In this document: positions 12,146-22,834 of the stretch, piece by piece
Layout: the number at the start of each line of letters is the position of its first letter
Position numbering within the stretch: position 1 is the first letter of the stretch
Assembly (NCBI GenBank): GCA_015680685.1
Contig: MNCI01010725.1
Coordinates: 38,117-102,116 of the forward strand
Length of the DNA stretch: 64,000 bases
Direction: 5' to 3'
Origin: Gnetum montanum
Lineage: Eukaryota; Streptophyta; Gnetopsida; Gnetales; Gnetaceae
Position numbers and translations under genes: made by a program
Notes under the pieces: generated by a model
What the model was told of the DNA's origin: nothing
The model's input: only the letters and a program-made list of their open reading frames with translations
The model's database searches: none

Positions 12146-14151
12146 GTCAATAATGATATTGAGCCCAAAACAAAATTACCAACTGTTGAATAGATGTATA
12201 TTTTATATGGATTAAATTTTGTTCCTACAAATGTGATGTTTCTTTAATGGATCTGATTTTTTTCTAGTGGAATTATTTTTTTTCTCTTCAATAATTTCTA
12301 GTAGATCTAATTTCTCTAAAATTTGCTTATAGGAGATTCTAAATTACTTTCAACTTCTTCAATAGATGTTGACATTTCTAGTTCTTTTATCAATCTAAAA
12401 ATTTCTATTGATTCTTAGAATGCAAATTTTTAAGTTGGTGATAAAAAATTTTTATTCTCCAATATTTCATCACCCTATTTCTTGCTCAAGTAAAACTAAA
12501 TCCTAATGGCTTCTAGAATCTTCCTTTGAAGAAAATTATACTTTTGCTGAGAATTTTCACCATGTTTTCATCCAACTTCTTCTGGGATGAAATCTTGATT
12601 AGTGACTTCTTCAATTCTTGGATCTTCCTTAAGGTAGAAGCCTTGCTAAAACTCAAATCCACATTCTTATATGCAATGTTCTATAACTCCTTTTTATTCA
12701 TCATGTGACTCTTCATAGGAAATGTCTTTACCATATAGCTCTTTGTAACATCTTTTGTTATAGAGGATTGGTACTCTACTTTTCTGAGCAAACCCTTAAG
12801 CCTATGATCCTTTTACTTGGCCTATTTAGCCTCATGCTTTACCTACTTGATCAATTCCATCAATTTAATAGCATTTTACTTAGCCTCATTCACTTTAGTA
12901 TCAATCTTTTTGAATACCATCTACAAATTATGGACATCCTCCTTTGTAGCTTTAGCATCACTCTCTACTTTCTTCAAAGAATCTAACCTATTCACCTCCT
13001 CCTTTGTGGGAAATGTTTTAGACTTGGCCTTCTTCTCAAACCATTACATCATGGAGTCCTTTGCCTTTTCAATGAGTTTATGGTTTTCAAAGAGATTAGC
13101 CTTAAAATTCATGATTGCAAAGACCTTTATATACTTCTTGGCCTAGTGCATACTTTGTTTTAGAAAGATAAGTTCAACAACAAGCTCTTAGATCATTTGT
13201 TCACTTTCTTGTGTAATCATGATGGCTTGCTCACATTTTTGGGTGGCCTTGTCCTTGGCCTCCATGGAAATGCTAAGTTCTTGCTTCATTTTCTATAGCT
13301 CTCAAGAGGTAGACACCAATGAAGCTAAGCTACTACTAACAAGCTTTTTCTTTTTCTATTGGTCTTCAATGATGGCATGCTCAAGCTCATCTACTATGAA
13401 ATTCTTGGTCTTTAGCATCTCCATTGTCCTCTTCTCTACTAGTAATGCCTCATGCAATCTTGAATGTGCTTCCTTCACTTATTTCTACTTCTCTTCAAGT
13501 CTTTCTCTATGTGACATCATAATTTTTGATACATTACCATGGAAATCTTTGAATATCCTTAATTCATTATCATCATCATCAAATCTTCAATCTATTTTAA
13601 CCCTTCCATAGAGATAAAACTTCTCTTCATCTCTGGGGCATACATTACATTTGTAAGTATTCTTTCTATTCCATAGTATCATGTGTTTCAATTTGAATTA
13701 CACCAACACCTATAACCTTTTCTTTATCATGAGTTCCTATTAGAAGAATTTACTCATTGATCTTTTGATATGTACTCAACCAAGATCTATAAAGAGTGAC
13801 ATGCCAACCAAATTTTGTATCAAGAAATCATTCTTCATCTTCAAATGATGTTGAAATTACTAGTATATTTGCAAAAATACTATTTTCCACACTATTTTTC
13901 TTAGTGTTTTGAGATCTTGAACTTTATTTATTTTTCATTTTATTTTTTATGAATGATTTCCAGATTCTCCAATCCCTTTTATAATGTCCTTATGAGAAAA
14001 GAAGTATTCAATATCGTTTTTAGAGTGCTTTCTAAATTCTTTGTCCATTAGGTATTCTCAAACTACCAAACCTCCAAATTCCACTCCTACAACAAAATGT
14101 TTCATTCTTTCCTCTAATAGAAGAGGTGCAACCACTATTTCAAACTCTATA
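12146..14151 (-). pseudogene. Minus-strand Lys/Glu-rich coiled-coil reading frame, unknown element
   Basis: The minus strand reads as a long hydrophilic protein broken by stops. The pieces are rich in Lys, Glu and Leu with heptad-like spacing, such as RERLEEK, VKEAHSRLHEALLVEKRTME (about 13430-13520) and FPTKEEVNRLDSLKKVESDA (about 12960-13015). An upstream part (about 13960-14150) holds VVAPLLLEERMKHFVVGVEF and KNDIEYFFSHKDIIKGIGE. Many stops are TAG or TAA where Gln fits. I do not recognise the family. It is interrupted at 14156 by the Athila-family insertion and may continue after 21934. The hydrophobic plus-strand ORFs here are its complement. Confidence 0.5.
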
Positions 14152-14156
14152 GTAAT
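14152..14156. repeat. Target-site duplication GTAAT, left
   Basis: GTAAT directly precedes the left LTR (TGATGGAATG at 14157) and is found again directly after the right LTR at 21929-21933. A five-base duplication is what a gypsy integrase makes, and it ties the outer LTRs into one insertion. Confidence 0.9.
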
Positions 14157-14162
14157 TGATGG

Positions 14163-14245
14163 AATGCGATATCGCATCCCCCACGATATCGTGTCGTCCC
14201 CCGTGAAATGGCTTACGCGATATCGTGTACGCAATATCGCGATGC
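14163..14245 (+). promoter_or_regulatory. GATATC palindrome array in U3
   Basis: Four palindromic or near-palindromic 12-mers follow each other: TGCGATATCGCA, CACGATATCGTG, CGCGATATCGTG and CGCAATATCGCG. They are CpG-rich in an otherwise AT-rich region and end just upstream of the TATA box. A transcription-factor array or a methylation target is possible; the role is inferred. Confidence 0.7.
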
Positions 14246-14256
14246 GCCGCCAAGTC

Positions 14257-14264
14257 TATAAATA
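14257..14264 (+). promoter_or_regulatory. LTR TATA box
   Basis: TATAAATA in the context TCTATAAATAAGAGG is conserved in all three LTRs of this family in the window (14257, 17215, 21215) and is the likely core promoter. Confidence 0.75.
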
Positions 14265-14985
14265 AGAGGTAACTCTCCCTTGTTTCTCATTTTAGGCCTA
14301 GACCATAGCAAAAATCTAGAAGTTTTACCTCTCCAGAGATAGAATAATTTCCATGTGCCCGCAGTAGGAACCCCAAAGTGAACAGATCTTTATTCAAGCA
14401 AATATTGTACCTGAACACAAGTTTGTGTACGGGAATAAAGACGAACTTCTTGGATAAACCTTGCAGTGCATGGAGTAGGCTAATTAGGAATTTACTTATT
14501 GTTATTTATTATTCATCATTTAAATACTTTATTAGTCATTAAATCTCTCTCAACCCTTCTCCAATAGTTAAGTGCATTTAGTACGACCGCTTCGAGCACG
14601 TGTGGTACGCTTGGTGATACCAGTAACGAATAGCATTTGGTAACCAAGGTTGCATTGCTTTAGGGTGTGAACGGTAAGTGGAAATGGATGCTGATGTTAG
14701 GTTAATTAAGGCTTAGTTAGTTAGTTAAAGTTAGTTAATTAGTCTCTTCACCCTTCACCTCATTTTCATAGGAGATAAAACAGAAAAGATATAAAAATCA
14801 TATACCTCAGACTTACTTAACCATACAACCATGAGAAATACAAGTAAGTCTGGAAAGACAACGAATGATTAACCTTAAGTGTTCCATGAGGCATGTAGGC
14901 ACTTAGTTTGTGGAGTTCGACCAAATCGTGCATGTAATGCTCGTATTCGTATGGTTGAGTGTAGGGGTACCTTGTCACTCATCAT

Positions 14986-15003
14986 TGGCACCATTGCCAG
15001 GGA
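14986..15003 (+). other. Primer-binding site, tRNA-Asp type
   Basis: TGGCACCATTGCCAGGGA starts two bases after the LTR end CATCA. It matches the tRNA-Asp-type site TGGCGCCGTTGCCGGGGA with three transitions. Confidence 0.85.
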
Positions 15004-15130
15004 CTAAGTGTTTGTGTGCTAAGTAGAACATAGGAAATTGTCCACATCGTTGGGAGCTTAAACGAACCCTTAGGGTTAGTTAAACAAAAAAATTATATAA
15101 CGGTTAATTAGCACACCGAGTAAAATAACA

Positions 15131-17055
15131 ATGTCTTCTTCTTCGAACAAAAGAAATTTACCACCTAGGGATCATACAAGAGATAGTCGATGATCTAAAA
15201 CACATAACTGCAAACCGCCAGTTCCTCAACAATAACAAGTGGTATATACCCATCCTAATGAGTATATACTGGATTTTACTTTTATCCTCCATCAGGAAGA
15301 ACAACTGCATTGGAGAGATTTGCAAGGTAACATAGTATTACCCCTAGATTGGGCAGTCCCTAACATGCTTCTTCTTACTTTTGCATAGATAGGCATAATG
15401 GAATTATACGCTGAATATGTTGTAGATGATTAGGACATAAGGGATTACCATCCCACAGTAGCGTAACGTCTAAGGGACTCGAGGCAGGAGAGCCACCATA
15501 CATTGTTGAAGGGAAAAGGGGTCTCGCACGTCCTAAGTGAAATTGGAGATGGTGAACCACTTATAACGGGTTCTCCATCAAATGATGTTCCCCTTCCTAA
15601 TGATAGTGTGGAGGTAGGGTATCAGAACCTACGTTCCATGATACAAAACCCTCGTTCTGATCCCTGTGAATGCCAACTGTTCACTGAGGGAATGAAAACA
15701 CATGACAAGGACGGGCATTCTGATCGCCATCATGATCAGGGCCGTAGTCATCGAAGAGAAGGTAAGAAACATCATCATGGCGATGGTTCTCCTTATTCTT
15801 CCCCTTCATCACACCATTCACCCTCTCCTTCCACATCAGGACACAGTCATAAAGAACATAAAGATGAGAATAAGGGAAAGAAAAATGAGAGACCTTGACT
15901 AGAGAGTCGAGATAGAGGATGAGGGCATTCACAAGAATCAAGGCATGAACGAAGGGAAAGTAGGGAACAATGTAGACATCATAGACTTCATGAGAGAGAT
16001 GATCATGAAGAGCCCCTACTTGCAACCCGGAGTATGCTAGATATAATGATGGTAGTTTGAATACCTACAAGGCATCAAAAAGATAGCCAGATCAAGTGCT
16101 TAGACATGAATAATATCCCATGGTTTGAGGGGGGATATAATGCTGATCCGCAGAATCATTTACAGGCATTTCAGGATGCTTGCCCCTTCAGAACATAGAG
16201 AACGAGTGGCAGAAATTAAAGTTGTTTCCTAGGACACTCATAAAGGAAGCATAGAGTTGGTACTAGTCCTTAGAGCTGGAAACCATTAGGAGATGGAGTA
16301 CAATGTTAGAGTTGTTCAACGATAAATACCAAACATACTTCATAGTGTCTAACTTGCGTAAGAAGATCCAAGGATGGAAGCAGGGTAATCGTGAACCCTT
16401 GGATGCTACCATAGGCCGATATTATGCATTGTTACATCATTTTCCAGGCCATGTTTATGCACAACGGGATCAACTCCGCCACCTCATAGATGGGCTAAGA
16501 CATAAGACCAAGAGAACCCTTGGGACTTATGCCCAAGGGAGATTATTTGAGCTTAGATCCCATGAAATTCATTGATTGTTGGAACAAGTAGCCAAAGAAG
16601 AAGGGGAGCTACAGAAAAGAGAAAGTGCGGAAGAATATAACCACGATCCTTCCCTGTGAAAGAAGGGAGTGAGATTCTATGATGAAGAGGATGAGTCACC
16701 ACTCAAAGAGTTGGTGAATAGAAAAACCTTGCTGCTTCAAAAGCTAACAACAAAAGTATCAGCTAAGGTAGATGAAATATGGAGCTCCTTAGATAGTAAA
16801 ATTGAAACTATCTTGAAAATCGTAGAGGAGTCTAAGGAGGAACAAAGTAGTGACCAAGATAAGAAAAAGAGAAGAGATTCAGGCCATGCACGTAACAAGG
16901 GTAAGGGAAAAAGGACTATCTCTGATGAGGTTGTGGATTTGGATATAGATAATGACGGTGGATGTGAGATCTGCCAATATGACCATCCTAAGGGATGTTG
17001 TCCAATCATCACACCTACAAGAGTCTGGGGTGTATGCACTCAACCCAAGACTTAA
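15131..17055 (+). pseudogene. Athila-like gag of the outer element
   Basis: Gag forms the particle that packages element RNA. The likely start is ATG 15131 (MSSSSNKR), the same start as the inner copy at 18045. An N-terminal domain (DFTFILHQEEQLHWRDLQG, 15270-15330) is followed by a His/Ser/Arg-rich linker (about 15700-15960) and the capsid region with IPWFEGGYNADPQNHLQAF (16115-16170) and LELFNDKYQTYF (16303). A Lys-rich tail follows, then a zinc knuckle CEICQYDHPKGCC (C-X2-C-X3-H-X4-C, about 16966-17004). About a dozen stops and a few shifts break it. It runs up to about 40 bases before the inner LTR. Confidence 0.85.
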
Positions 17056-17214
17056 CAGACGGCAAGAACCTAGAAGGTTACCTTATCCCCAAGGTAACTG
17101 ATGAGATGCGATTTGCATGAGCCACGATATTGCATCCCATGCGATATCACGTACATGATATCGCGTCATCCCCTGCAATGTCACGTACGCAATATCGCAG
17201 TCCATCACCAAATC

Positions 17215-17222
17215 TATAAATA
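17215..17222 (+). promoter_or_regulatory. Inner LTR TATA box
   Basis: TATAAATA followed by AGAGG, at the same place relative to the U3 palindromes as in the outer LTRs. Confidence 0.7.
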
Positions 17223-17745
17223 AGAGGCGGCACTCCCCTTATTTTCCATCCTGAGTTAGAAGTAGGGAAACTTTGGTAGTTTGATCACTCCAGAGATAGA
17301 ATATTTTCCATGTGCCCTTAGTATGAGTCCTAAAGTGAATAGATCTTTATTCGAGCAACATTGTACCTGAACACAAGTTGTGTACGGCAGTAAAGACGAG
17401 CTTCTTAGATAAACCTTGTAGTGCATGGAATAGGATTTTATTTATTATTTTCTCTCTCATCCTTAAACTCCTAGAATGCAGAATGAGTACGACTTGATTA
17501 CGAGCATCTATGGATGTGTATCGTTAGTCAAGGAATCGGCCACTCATCGGATGCGATCTGAGTATGACTTGATTACGAGCATCTAGTATGACTACTTGGT
17601 AACCCAGTGGTGTATTCAGGATCTACACTTGGTAATCCTAGTGGTAGTCCCAAATGTGTACGGTTAGTCAAGGAATCGGCCGCTCATCGTACTTAGGCTA
17701 GATAGATTCTCTCAACCCTTTCCTCCTAGTTAAGTGCCTCAGTAC

Positions 17746-17830
17746 NNNNNNNNNNNNNNNNNNNNNNNNNNNNNNNNNNNNNNNNNNNNNNNNNNNNNNN
17801 NNNNNNNNNNNNNNNNNNNNNNNNNNNNNN
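17746..17830. other. Assembly gap
   Basis: A run of 85 undetermined bases lies inside the inner LTR. The LTR sequence on both sides is collinear with the other copies, so the missing part is probably LTR. Confidence 0.95.
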
Positions 17831-17904
17831 CAGAGTTCGATCGGATTGCACGTGCTACGCTCCTTTTGTATGGTTGAGTGTAGGGGTACCTCGCCACTCA
17901 TCAT

Positions 17905-17922
17905 TGGCGCCGTTGCCGAGTA
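17905..17922 (+). other. Second primer-binding site, tRNA-Asp type
   Basis: TGGCGCCGTTGCCGAGTA follows the inner LTR by one base and matches the consensus except near its 3' end. It proves that the inner LTR belonged to a separate full element. Confidence 0.88.
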
Positions 17923-18044
17923 CTAAGTGTTTATGTGCCGAATAGAACATAAAGGATATCACTCACATTGTTGGGAGCCTAAAAGAACATTCAGGTTAAT
18001 GAAGATGAAAAATTTTATAATGGTAAAATTAGCACACCGATAAC

Positions 18045-18579
18045 AATGTCTTCTTCTCATAAGAGCAACTCACCACCTAAGGACCATACACGAGACAGTC
18101 AGAAACATAAAACACATAGCTGAAATCAGCCAAGTCCTAAACAATATAAGATAGTTTATACTCATCCCGATGAGTATATTCCAAACTTTACCTTTATCCT
18201 CCATCAAGACGAACAACTGCGATGGAGAGATTTGCAAGGTAACATCGTGTTACCCCCAGATCGATCAGTCTCTAACATGCTTTTCCGTGCTTTGGCACAG
18301 ATAGGCATGACTGAATTATATGCTGAATACATTGCAGAAGACTTTGATATGAGGGATTATCATCCCACAGATGCACAATGTATGAGGGACTTAAGGCAGG
18401 AGAGTCAACATACACTTTTGAAGGACAAAGGTTTGCATGTCCTTAGTGAAATAGGAGATGAGGAGCCTCTCATAATAGGTTCTTTAGCAAATGATGTTCC
18501 TCCTCCTAACGATGGTGAGGAGGAAGGGTATCAGAACCTACGATCAACGATACATAACCATGGTTTGTTAGGTCATTAA
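18045..18579 (+). pseudogene. Truncated gag of the inner element
   Basis: From ATG 18045 (MSSSHKSN) it follows the outer gag closely: YTHPDEY, FTFILHQDEQLRWRDLQGN, then DYHPTDAQCMRDLRQESQH and GLHVLSEIGDEEPL. One stop (TGA) lies near the start; the frame 18232-18579 is open. The protein stops being gag at about 18570 and the next bases read as integrase, so the capsid core, linker and zinc knuckle are missing together with protease, RT and RNase H. Confidence 0.82.
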
Positions 18580-19150
18580 GGCTCTGGGAATGGCCAAGCT
18601 AAGGTCACTAATCAGGAGATTACAAGGATATTAACGAGAACAATTAGCAAATTTAGGCGAGACTGGAGCACGAAATTGAACGATGCTCTCTGGGCATACT
18701 GCTCCACTTGGAAACTCCCTATAGGCTACTCTCCCTATGAGTTAGTATACGGAAAACTACCAAAGCTCCCTATACAGACTGAGCTCCATACACTATACAT
18801 GGCATGTGACCTTCACCTTGACCTCGACCTAGCACCAAAACAAAGATTGGCAACTCTAAATGTGCTAGACGAGAATAGATTGGTTGCTCTATCATCAAAT
18901 GAGTTGCATAAGGCACATAACAAGCAGCATCATGACTTAAGAATTTGAAAGGTTAAGTACCAACCAGGAGACAAGGTCCTTTACTGGAACCCCACGCATG
19001 TACCATAGCGTACGGAATTTCAAACATTGTAGGAAGGACCTTATATTATTCATACGACCTTTCCCTCAGGAGCCATGACAATATACAAGCTTGAAAGCCC
19101 GGATAAGAAGTTACTAGTCAATGTGCAACAAACAAAACCCTTCTATGAAC
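18580..19150 (+). pseudogene. Integrase C-terminal fragment
   Basis: The fragment begins in the last part of the catalytic core ([15 protein letters not shown], Glu replaced by Lys at the third catalytic position) and continues [20 protein letters not shown] and [10 protein letters not shown]. The C-terminal domain follows, with GDKVLYWN and a decayed GPYIIH block. The first two catalytic Asp residues are upstream of the deletion point. It could belong to the inner or the outer element; one deletion from inner gag into outer integrase would explain the lost inner 3' LTR. Confidence 0.82.
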
Positions 19151-21162
19151 CAAGAACAACCAGTGCAAATTACACATATGATAACAGACAACCTTGCTCA
19201 TTATTTCAGATCTCTCCCTTTCCATTCAATAATGGGGGAGATGGCCACCTATGCTAATCATTATAGGCCCTTAGTTCTTTTTAGTTTTTGTTTTACACAT
19301 TTTTTTTACATATTTTTGTTTTGCACATTTTTGTTTTACAAATTTCTTTAACTTTTCTTGTTTTTGTTTTACAACATCATTATACTTTTTCATTTTGTGT
19401 GTATGTGTGAGTGTGTGTGTTATCAATCTTGTAAGTTTGTCATTTAATAAGTGTTCTTTATGATGGTATGAACTGTTTCCCATATGGTTGCTAATGTTTG
19501 GTTTTTACCTCTAAGTTACGATGTTGATACTAAGGTATGTTCTTCTGATATGGCAGGCAATGAGTCCACTTCATCCATACATCCACAAGTTTCTATGGTC
19601 TCTCTTGGCTTGGAACTGTACAGTCCCTTTTTCAATAATTAGAACTAAAATGAATCGGTGACTAGGCATGTCTCAAACTAAGGAAGGACTCCAGACTTGA
19701 AAAGGGTGTGACTTCAAGGGAACTTAATGCATTTGTGTTGGCCATTCTCTTGGGTGCTTTGATGTTTTCTTCTTGAGTTTTCTTGCCATTTCGATGTTAC
19801 CCAATTATCGAGAAGCTGAGCTAATAAAAATAACAAAGTCTTTGCATGGTGTGGTTTTCACGCATAAACACATAAGAAAAAAACAAAAACAGTGAGAATT
19901 CAAAGCACACCCCTTACACGAAATAATCACTTGGGCTATAAGCACTAGTTATAGAACTAAAATAAACATGTTCCCTCTAACTAAGGCCCTTCTCACTTCC
20001 CATTCTCTCCTCCTTTGTTTAGTCGGAATGGTGGTGGCTCTTCGGTAAAGGCATTCTTGTTATTCAAGTGGATGGATTGGCTAAATGCATTAATGCGAAG
20101 TCACTGGATGTGTTTTGTTTGAGGCCAGACTTGGAATGGGATCTACTAAGTCACATTAATCATGAAATCCACAAGGGGTTGTACATCACCTTGTTCTTGA
20201 GACTCCATTCCATTCTCTCCTTTCCATCATTCTTCCTCCATTATTCACCTCATTGTTGATTGTAGCATTAGTGTATATTTTGGTTGACGCATTGTTTTCT
20301 TTTTGAATGTGGTTTTGTCAGGGCATTAACTCTTGTTCCAAATGACATTCCTAGAGCCTACGGACTCTTTGAATGTGGTTTTGTCAGGGCATTAAGGGCA
20401 TGAGCCTGCTTTGGGGAGGACCCACTGACATTCCTATTTGGTACACCAGTTAAATTCTTTCCCTTAACATTTTTGTAATCCACTCTATTTTGTTCATTTC
20501 CATCTTGACATCCACTTCATTGATGTTATAGTTATCTTTTTTTCTCCATTTTGTTCTTTTTCCTTCTCCATTCTATTGCTACCGGAGGTTCGCTCTTAGT
20601 CATGGGGGTCTGGACCCAAATTTTTTCAATTTTCTCCTAACCCCTACACCTTCAGTAGTCACCACTATTATATCTCCAGACTCGTATTAGCCATACCATA
20701 ACTCAACCAATGGGTTTACACCAAAGCAAGGTATCAATTGAATTATGATTCATTTACCCTTTCTAATATAAAGAATGTGTTGTGTGTACAATTGACAATT
20801 ATACAACAACGGAGTGGATTTGGAGGGAACACTTGGAATGGATTGGTGTTAAAGTAGCTATGTAAGGAGCAAGATCGATGGCACGCTTATGGATAGATAA
20901 CAAAAGGTGCAATCTTGGCATTGGCAGCAATCGACTTCTTCTCTCTTCTCTCTTCTCTCTCAGCTACCAAATAAGGCCTGATGTCAAATGTATAAAGTGG
21001 TCACTCTTGTTGTCGTGAACACGATTTTTGTCTTGTCTTGTAATGATGATCCGTTCACATGTCATCCCATTCACCATTAGTTTCATTCAAGTCAATAATC
21101 CCATACCTTCCCAATATTTTGTAAGGAACTTGAGGATGAGTTTTCATTCAGTCATGGGGGTA
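19151..21162 (+). other. 3' untranslated region with low-complexity tracts
   Basis: No coding frame is convincing. It holds a T-rich tract with TTTTTGTTTTACACAT units (19275-19380), a TG microsatellite (19397-19421), a 28-base direct repeat TTTGAATGTGGTTTTGTCAG... at about 20303 and 20368, and a CT tract at 20936-20960. The end, GTCATGGGGGTA, is a short G-rich stretch in polypurine-tract position just before the right LTR. Confidence 0.6.
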
Positions 21163-21928
21163 TGATGGGATGCGATATCGCATGGGCCGTGATATCGTGG
21201 TGCGCCGCCAAGTCTATAAATAAGAGGCATCTCTCCCTTGTTTCTCATTCTAGGCCTAGACTTTGAAACTCTAGAAGTTTTACCTCTCTAGAGATAGAAT
21301 AATTTCCATGTGCCCGCAGTAGGAGCTCCAAAGTGAACAGATCTTTATTCGAGCAAATATTGTACCTAAACACAAGTTTGTGTACGAAAATAAAGATGAA
21401 CTTCTTGGATAAACCTTGTAGTGCATGGATTAGGCTAATTAGGACTTTACTTATTGTTATTTATTATTCATCATTTCAATGCTTTATTAGTCATTAAATC
21501 TCTCTCAACCCTTCTCCCATAGTTAAGTGCATTCAGTACGACTACTTCGAGCACGTGCGTTACACTTGGTGATCCCAGTAACGAATAGCGTTTGGTAACC
21601 AAGGTTGCATTGGTTCAGGGTGTGAACGGTAAGTGGGAACGGATGCTGATGCTAGGTTAGTTAGTTAGTTAAAGTTAGTTAATTAGTCTCTTCACCCTTC
21701 ACTTGATTAGCATAGGAGATAAAACAGAAAAGATATAAAAATCATATACCTTAGACTTACTTAACCATACAACTGTGACAAATACAAGTAAGTCTAGGAA
21801 GACAATGAATGATTAACCTTAAGTGTTCCATGAGGCGTGTAGGCACTTAATCTGTGGAGTTCGACTGGATCGCGTGTGTAACTCTCATATTCGAATGGTT
21901 GAGTGTAGGGGTACCTCACCACTCATCA
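21163..21928 (+). mobile_element. Right LTR of the composite element
   Basis: It starts TGATGGGATGCGATATCGCA and ends CACTCATCA. It matches the left LTR closely along its length, but the U3 palindrome array is shorter, keeping only two of the four units. A TATA box lies at 21215-21222. Confidence 0.9.
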
Positions 21929-21933
21929 GTAAT
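21929..21933. repeat. Target-site duplication GTAAT, right
   Basis: An exact copy of the five bases at 14152-14156. Confidence 0.9.
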
Positions 21934-22424
21934 CTTACTAGACAATAATGTTATAACAAGAGGTTTGTTGAGTGATAGAAGAGATTAAAGAAGAACTAGA
22001 GCTTAATCCTCCTCACTAACTTGTACAACAAGATAAGATGATGGACTAATCAACTTATTAAAGAAATTAAGATGATATATTATAGGTGTTCCTTGATCTT
22101 GAAGTCCTACAATTTTAATTTCAAATATAATTTATTTATCAAGTTCTTGGTCATGTACAAGCTTGATTTACAAGAAACAATCGAATAGTATTTTGAATCC
22201 TCAGATGGATGTCTTCTTGGTCTTTATTAGGTATTTCCAAAGGATTCTTTGCCTTCTTTGCTAGCTTTTTATGAAGTCCTTAGTGAATAAGCAAGTCTTG
22301 CACTTTAATTTTTCATGACACAAACTTGTTTATGTCATTCAACTTTTTTCCTTTAAACTTAAAAATTTTAATATCATTTTAATAATAGCTTGCATTGCTA
22401 ATACTTCCTCATATAGCAATAAAA
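21934..22424 (-). other. Continuation of the interrupted older element
   Basis: This is the far side of the insertion site. No coding block is recognisable; it is AT-rich and leads into the right copy of the direct repeat. By position it is the other half of the element seen at 12146-14151. Confidence 0.45.
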
Positions 22425-22585
22425 GTTTAAATGTGAAAATGATCATAAATGAATTTGAGTTAAAATTTAACTTTTTTATTACTAAATTAAGAATTCAACT
22501 TGTGTTTTTCCTATAATAAGAACATCTCATATAAATCTCCAAACAAGGAATATTAAATATAAGTAAGATGAAGAGAATGAGTTAG
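22425..22585. repeat. Direct repeat, right copy
   Basis: It resembles 11955-12145 over about 160 bases with the same block order (TTAAAATTTAAC, AACATC, GGAATATTAAA, GAGTTAGA). If these are LTRs, the older element is 10.6 kb including the 7.8-kb insertion, or about 2.8 kb without it. Confidence 0.55.
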
Positions 22586-22727
22586 ATGAAGGGATGGGTC
22601 ATTACTTCGGAAACAAAAAAAAAGTTACTGAATCTTTTAAATTTCTAACGAACTTTTAATCAATTTTAAGCTCATATACAATAGATAAATATGAACAATT
22701 TCCATGCACTACTTGTTTCCCATATAT

Positions 22728-22834
22728 GTTTATTCTTCCCATAAATAGATAAATAGAAGTTTATTCTTCCCATAAATAGATAAATAGAAGTTTATTGTTT
22801 CCCATAAATAGATAAATAGAAGTTTATTCTTCCC
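22728..22834. repeat. Minisatellite, 31-bp unit, three copies
   Basis: Units starting GTTTATTCTTCCCATAAATA occur at 22728, 22759 and 22790 (the last is 32 bp), followed by a partial fourth at 22822. The copies are nearly identical, so the expansion is recent. Confidence 0.92.

Larger units (their letters stand above)
14157..14984 (+). mobile_element. Left LTR of the composite element
   Basis: It begins TGATGGAATGCGAT and ends CACTCATCA. The U3 part carries an array of GATATC-centred palindromes (14163-14245), and a TATA box follows at 14257. A run of TTAG repeats lies near 14700-14745. It is 828 bp against 766 bp for the right LTR; most of the difference lies in the palindrome array. Confidence 0.9.
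17099..17903 (+). mobile_element. Inner, diverged LTR
   Basis: It starts TGATGAGATGCG and ends CACTCATCA and is followed by a primer site, so it acts as a 5' LTR. It is clearly more diverged from the outer two LTRs than they are from each other. Degenerate palindromes lie at 17101-17205 and a TATA box at 17215. An internal duplication at about 17480-17690 repeats GACTTGATTACGAGCATCTA and GTCAAGGAATCGGCC blocks. An 85-base run of N (17746-17830) interrupts it. Confidence 0.85.
14157..21928 (+). mobile_element. Composite Athila-like gypsy insertion with GTAAT duplication
   Basis: The outer LTRs (14157-14984 and 21163-21928) are close relatives, share TGATG...CATCA ends and are flanked by GTAAT. 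Inside are a primer site, gag, then a third, more diverged LTR (17099-17903) with its own primer site and gag start. A direct jump to the integrase end and a 3' untranslated region follow. Protease, RT and RNase H are absent. The simplest history is that a related element inserted into gag, then a deletion ran from the second gag to an integrase, removing the inner 3' LTR. The copy cannot move by itself. Confidence 0.88.

Noticed and set aside
12526-13611. Plus-strand hydrophobic ORFs that look like membrane proteins
   Set aside because: They are the complement of a Lys/Glu-rich minus-strand frame; Leu/Phe/Ser-rich plus-strand peptides are what such a frame yields. Four overlapping pieces with no domain argue against real genes.
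15681-16025. Minus-strand ORF of 114 codons
   Set aside because: It lies opposite the His-rich gag linker, which keeps one strand open in several frames because of its composition.
14157-17903. A complete small element bounded by LTRs 14157 and 17099
   Set aside because: The two LTRs are more diverged from each other than the left one is from 21163, and the target duplication pairs 14152 with 21929.
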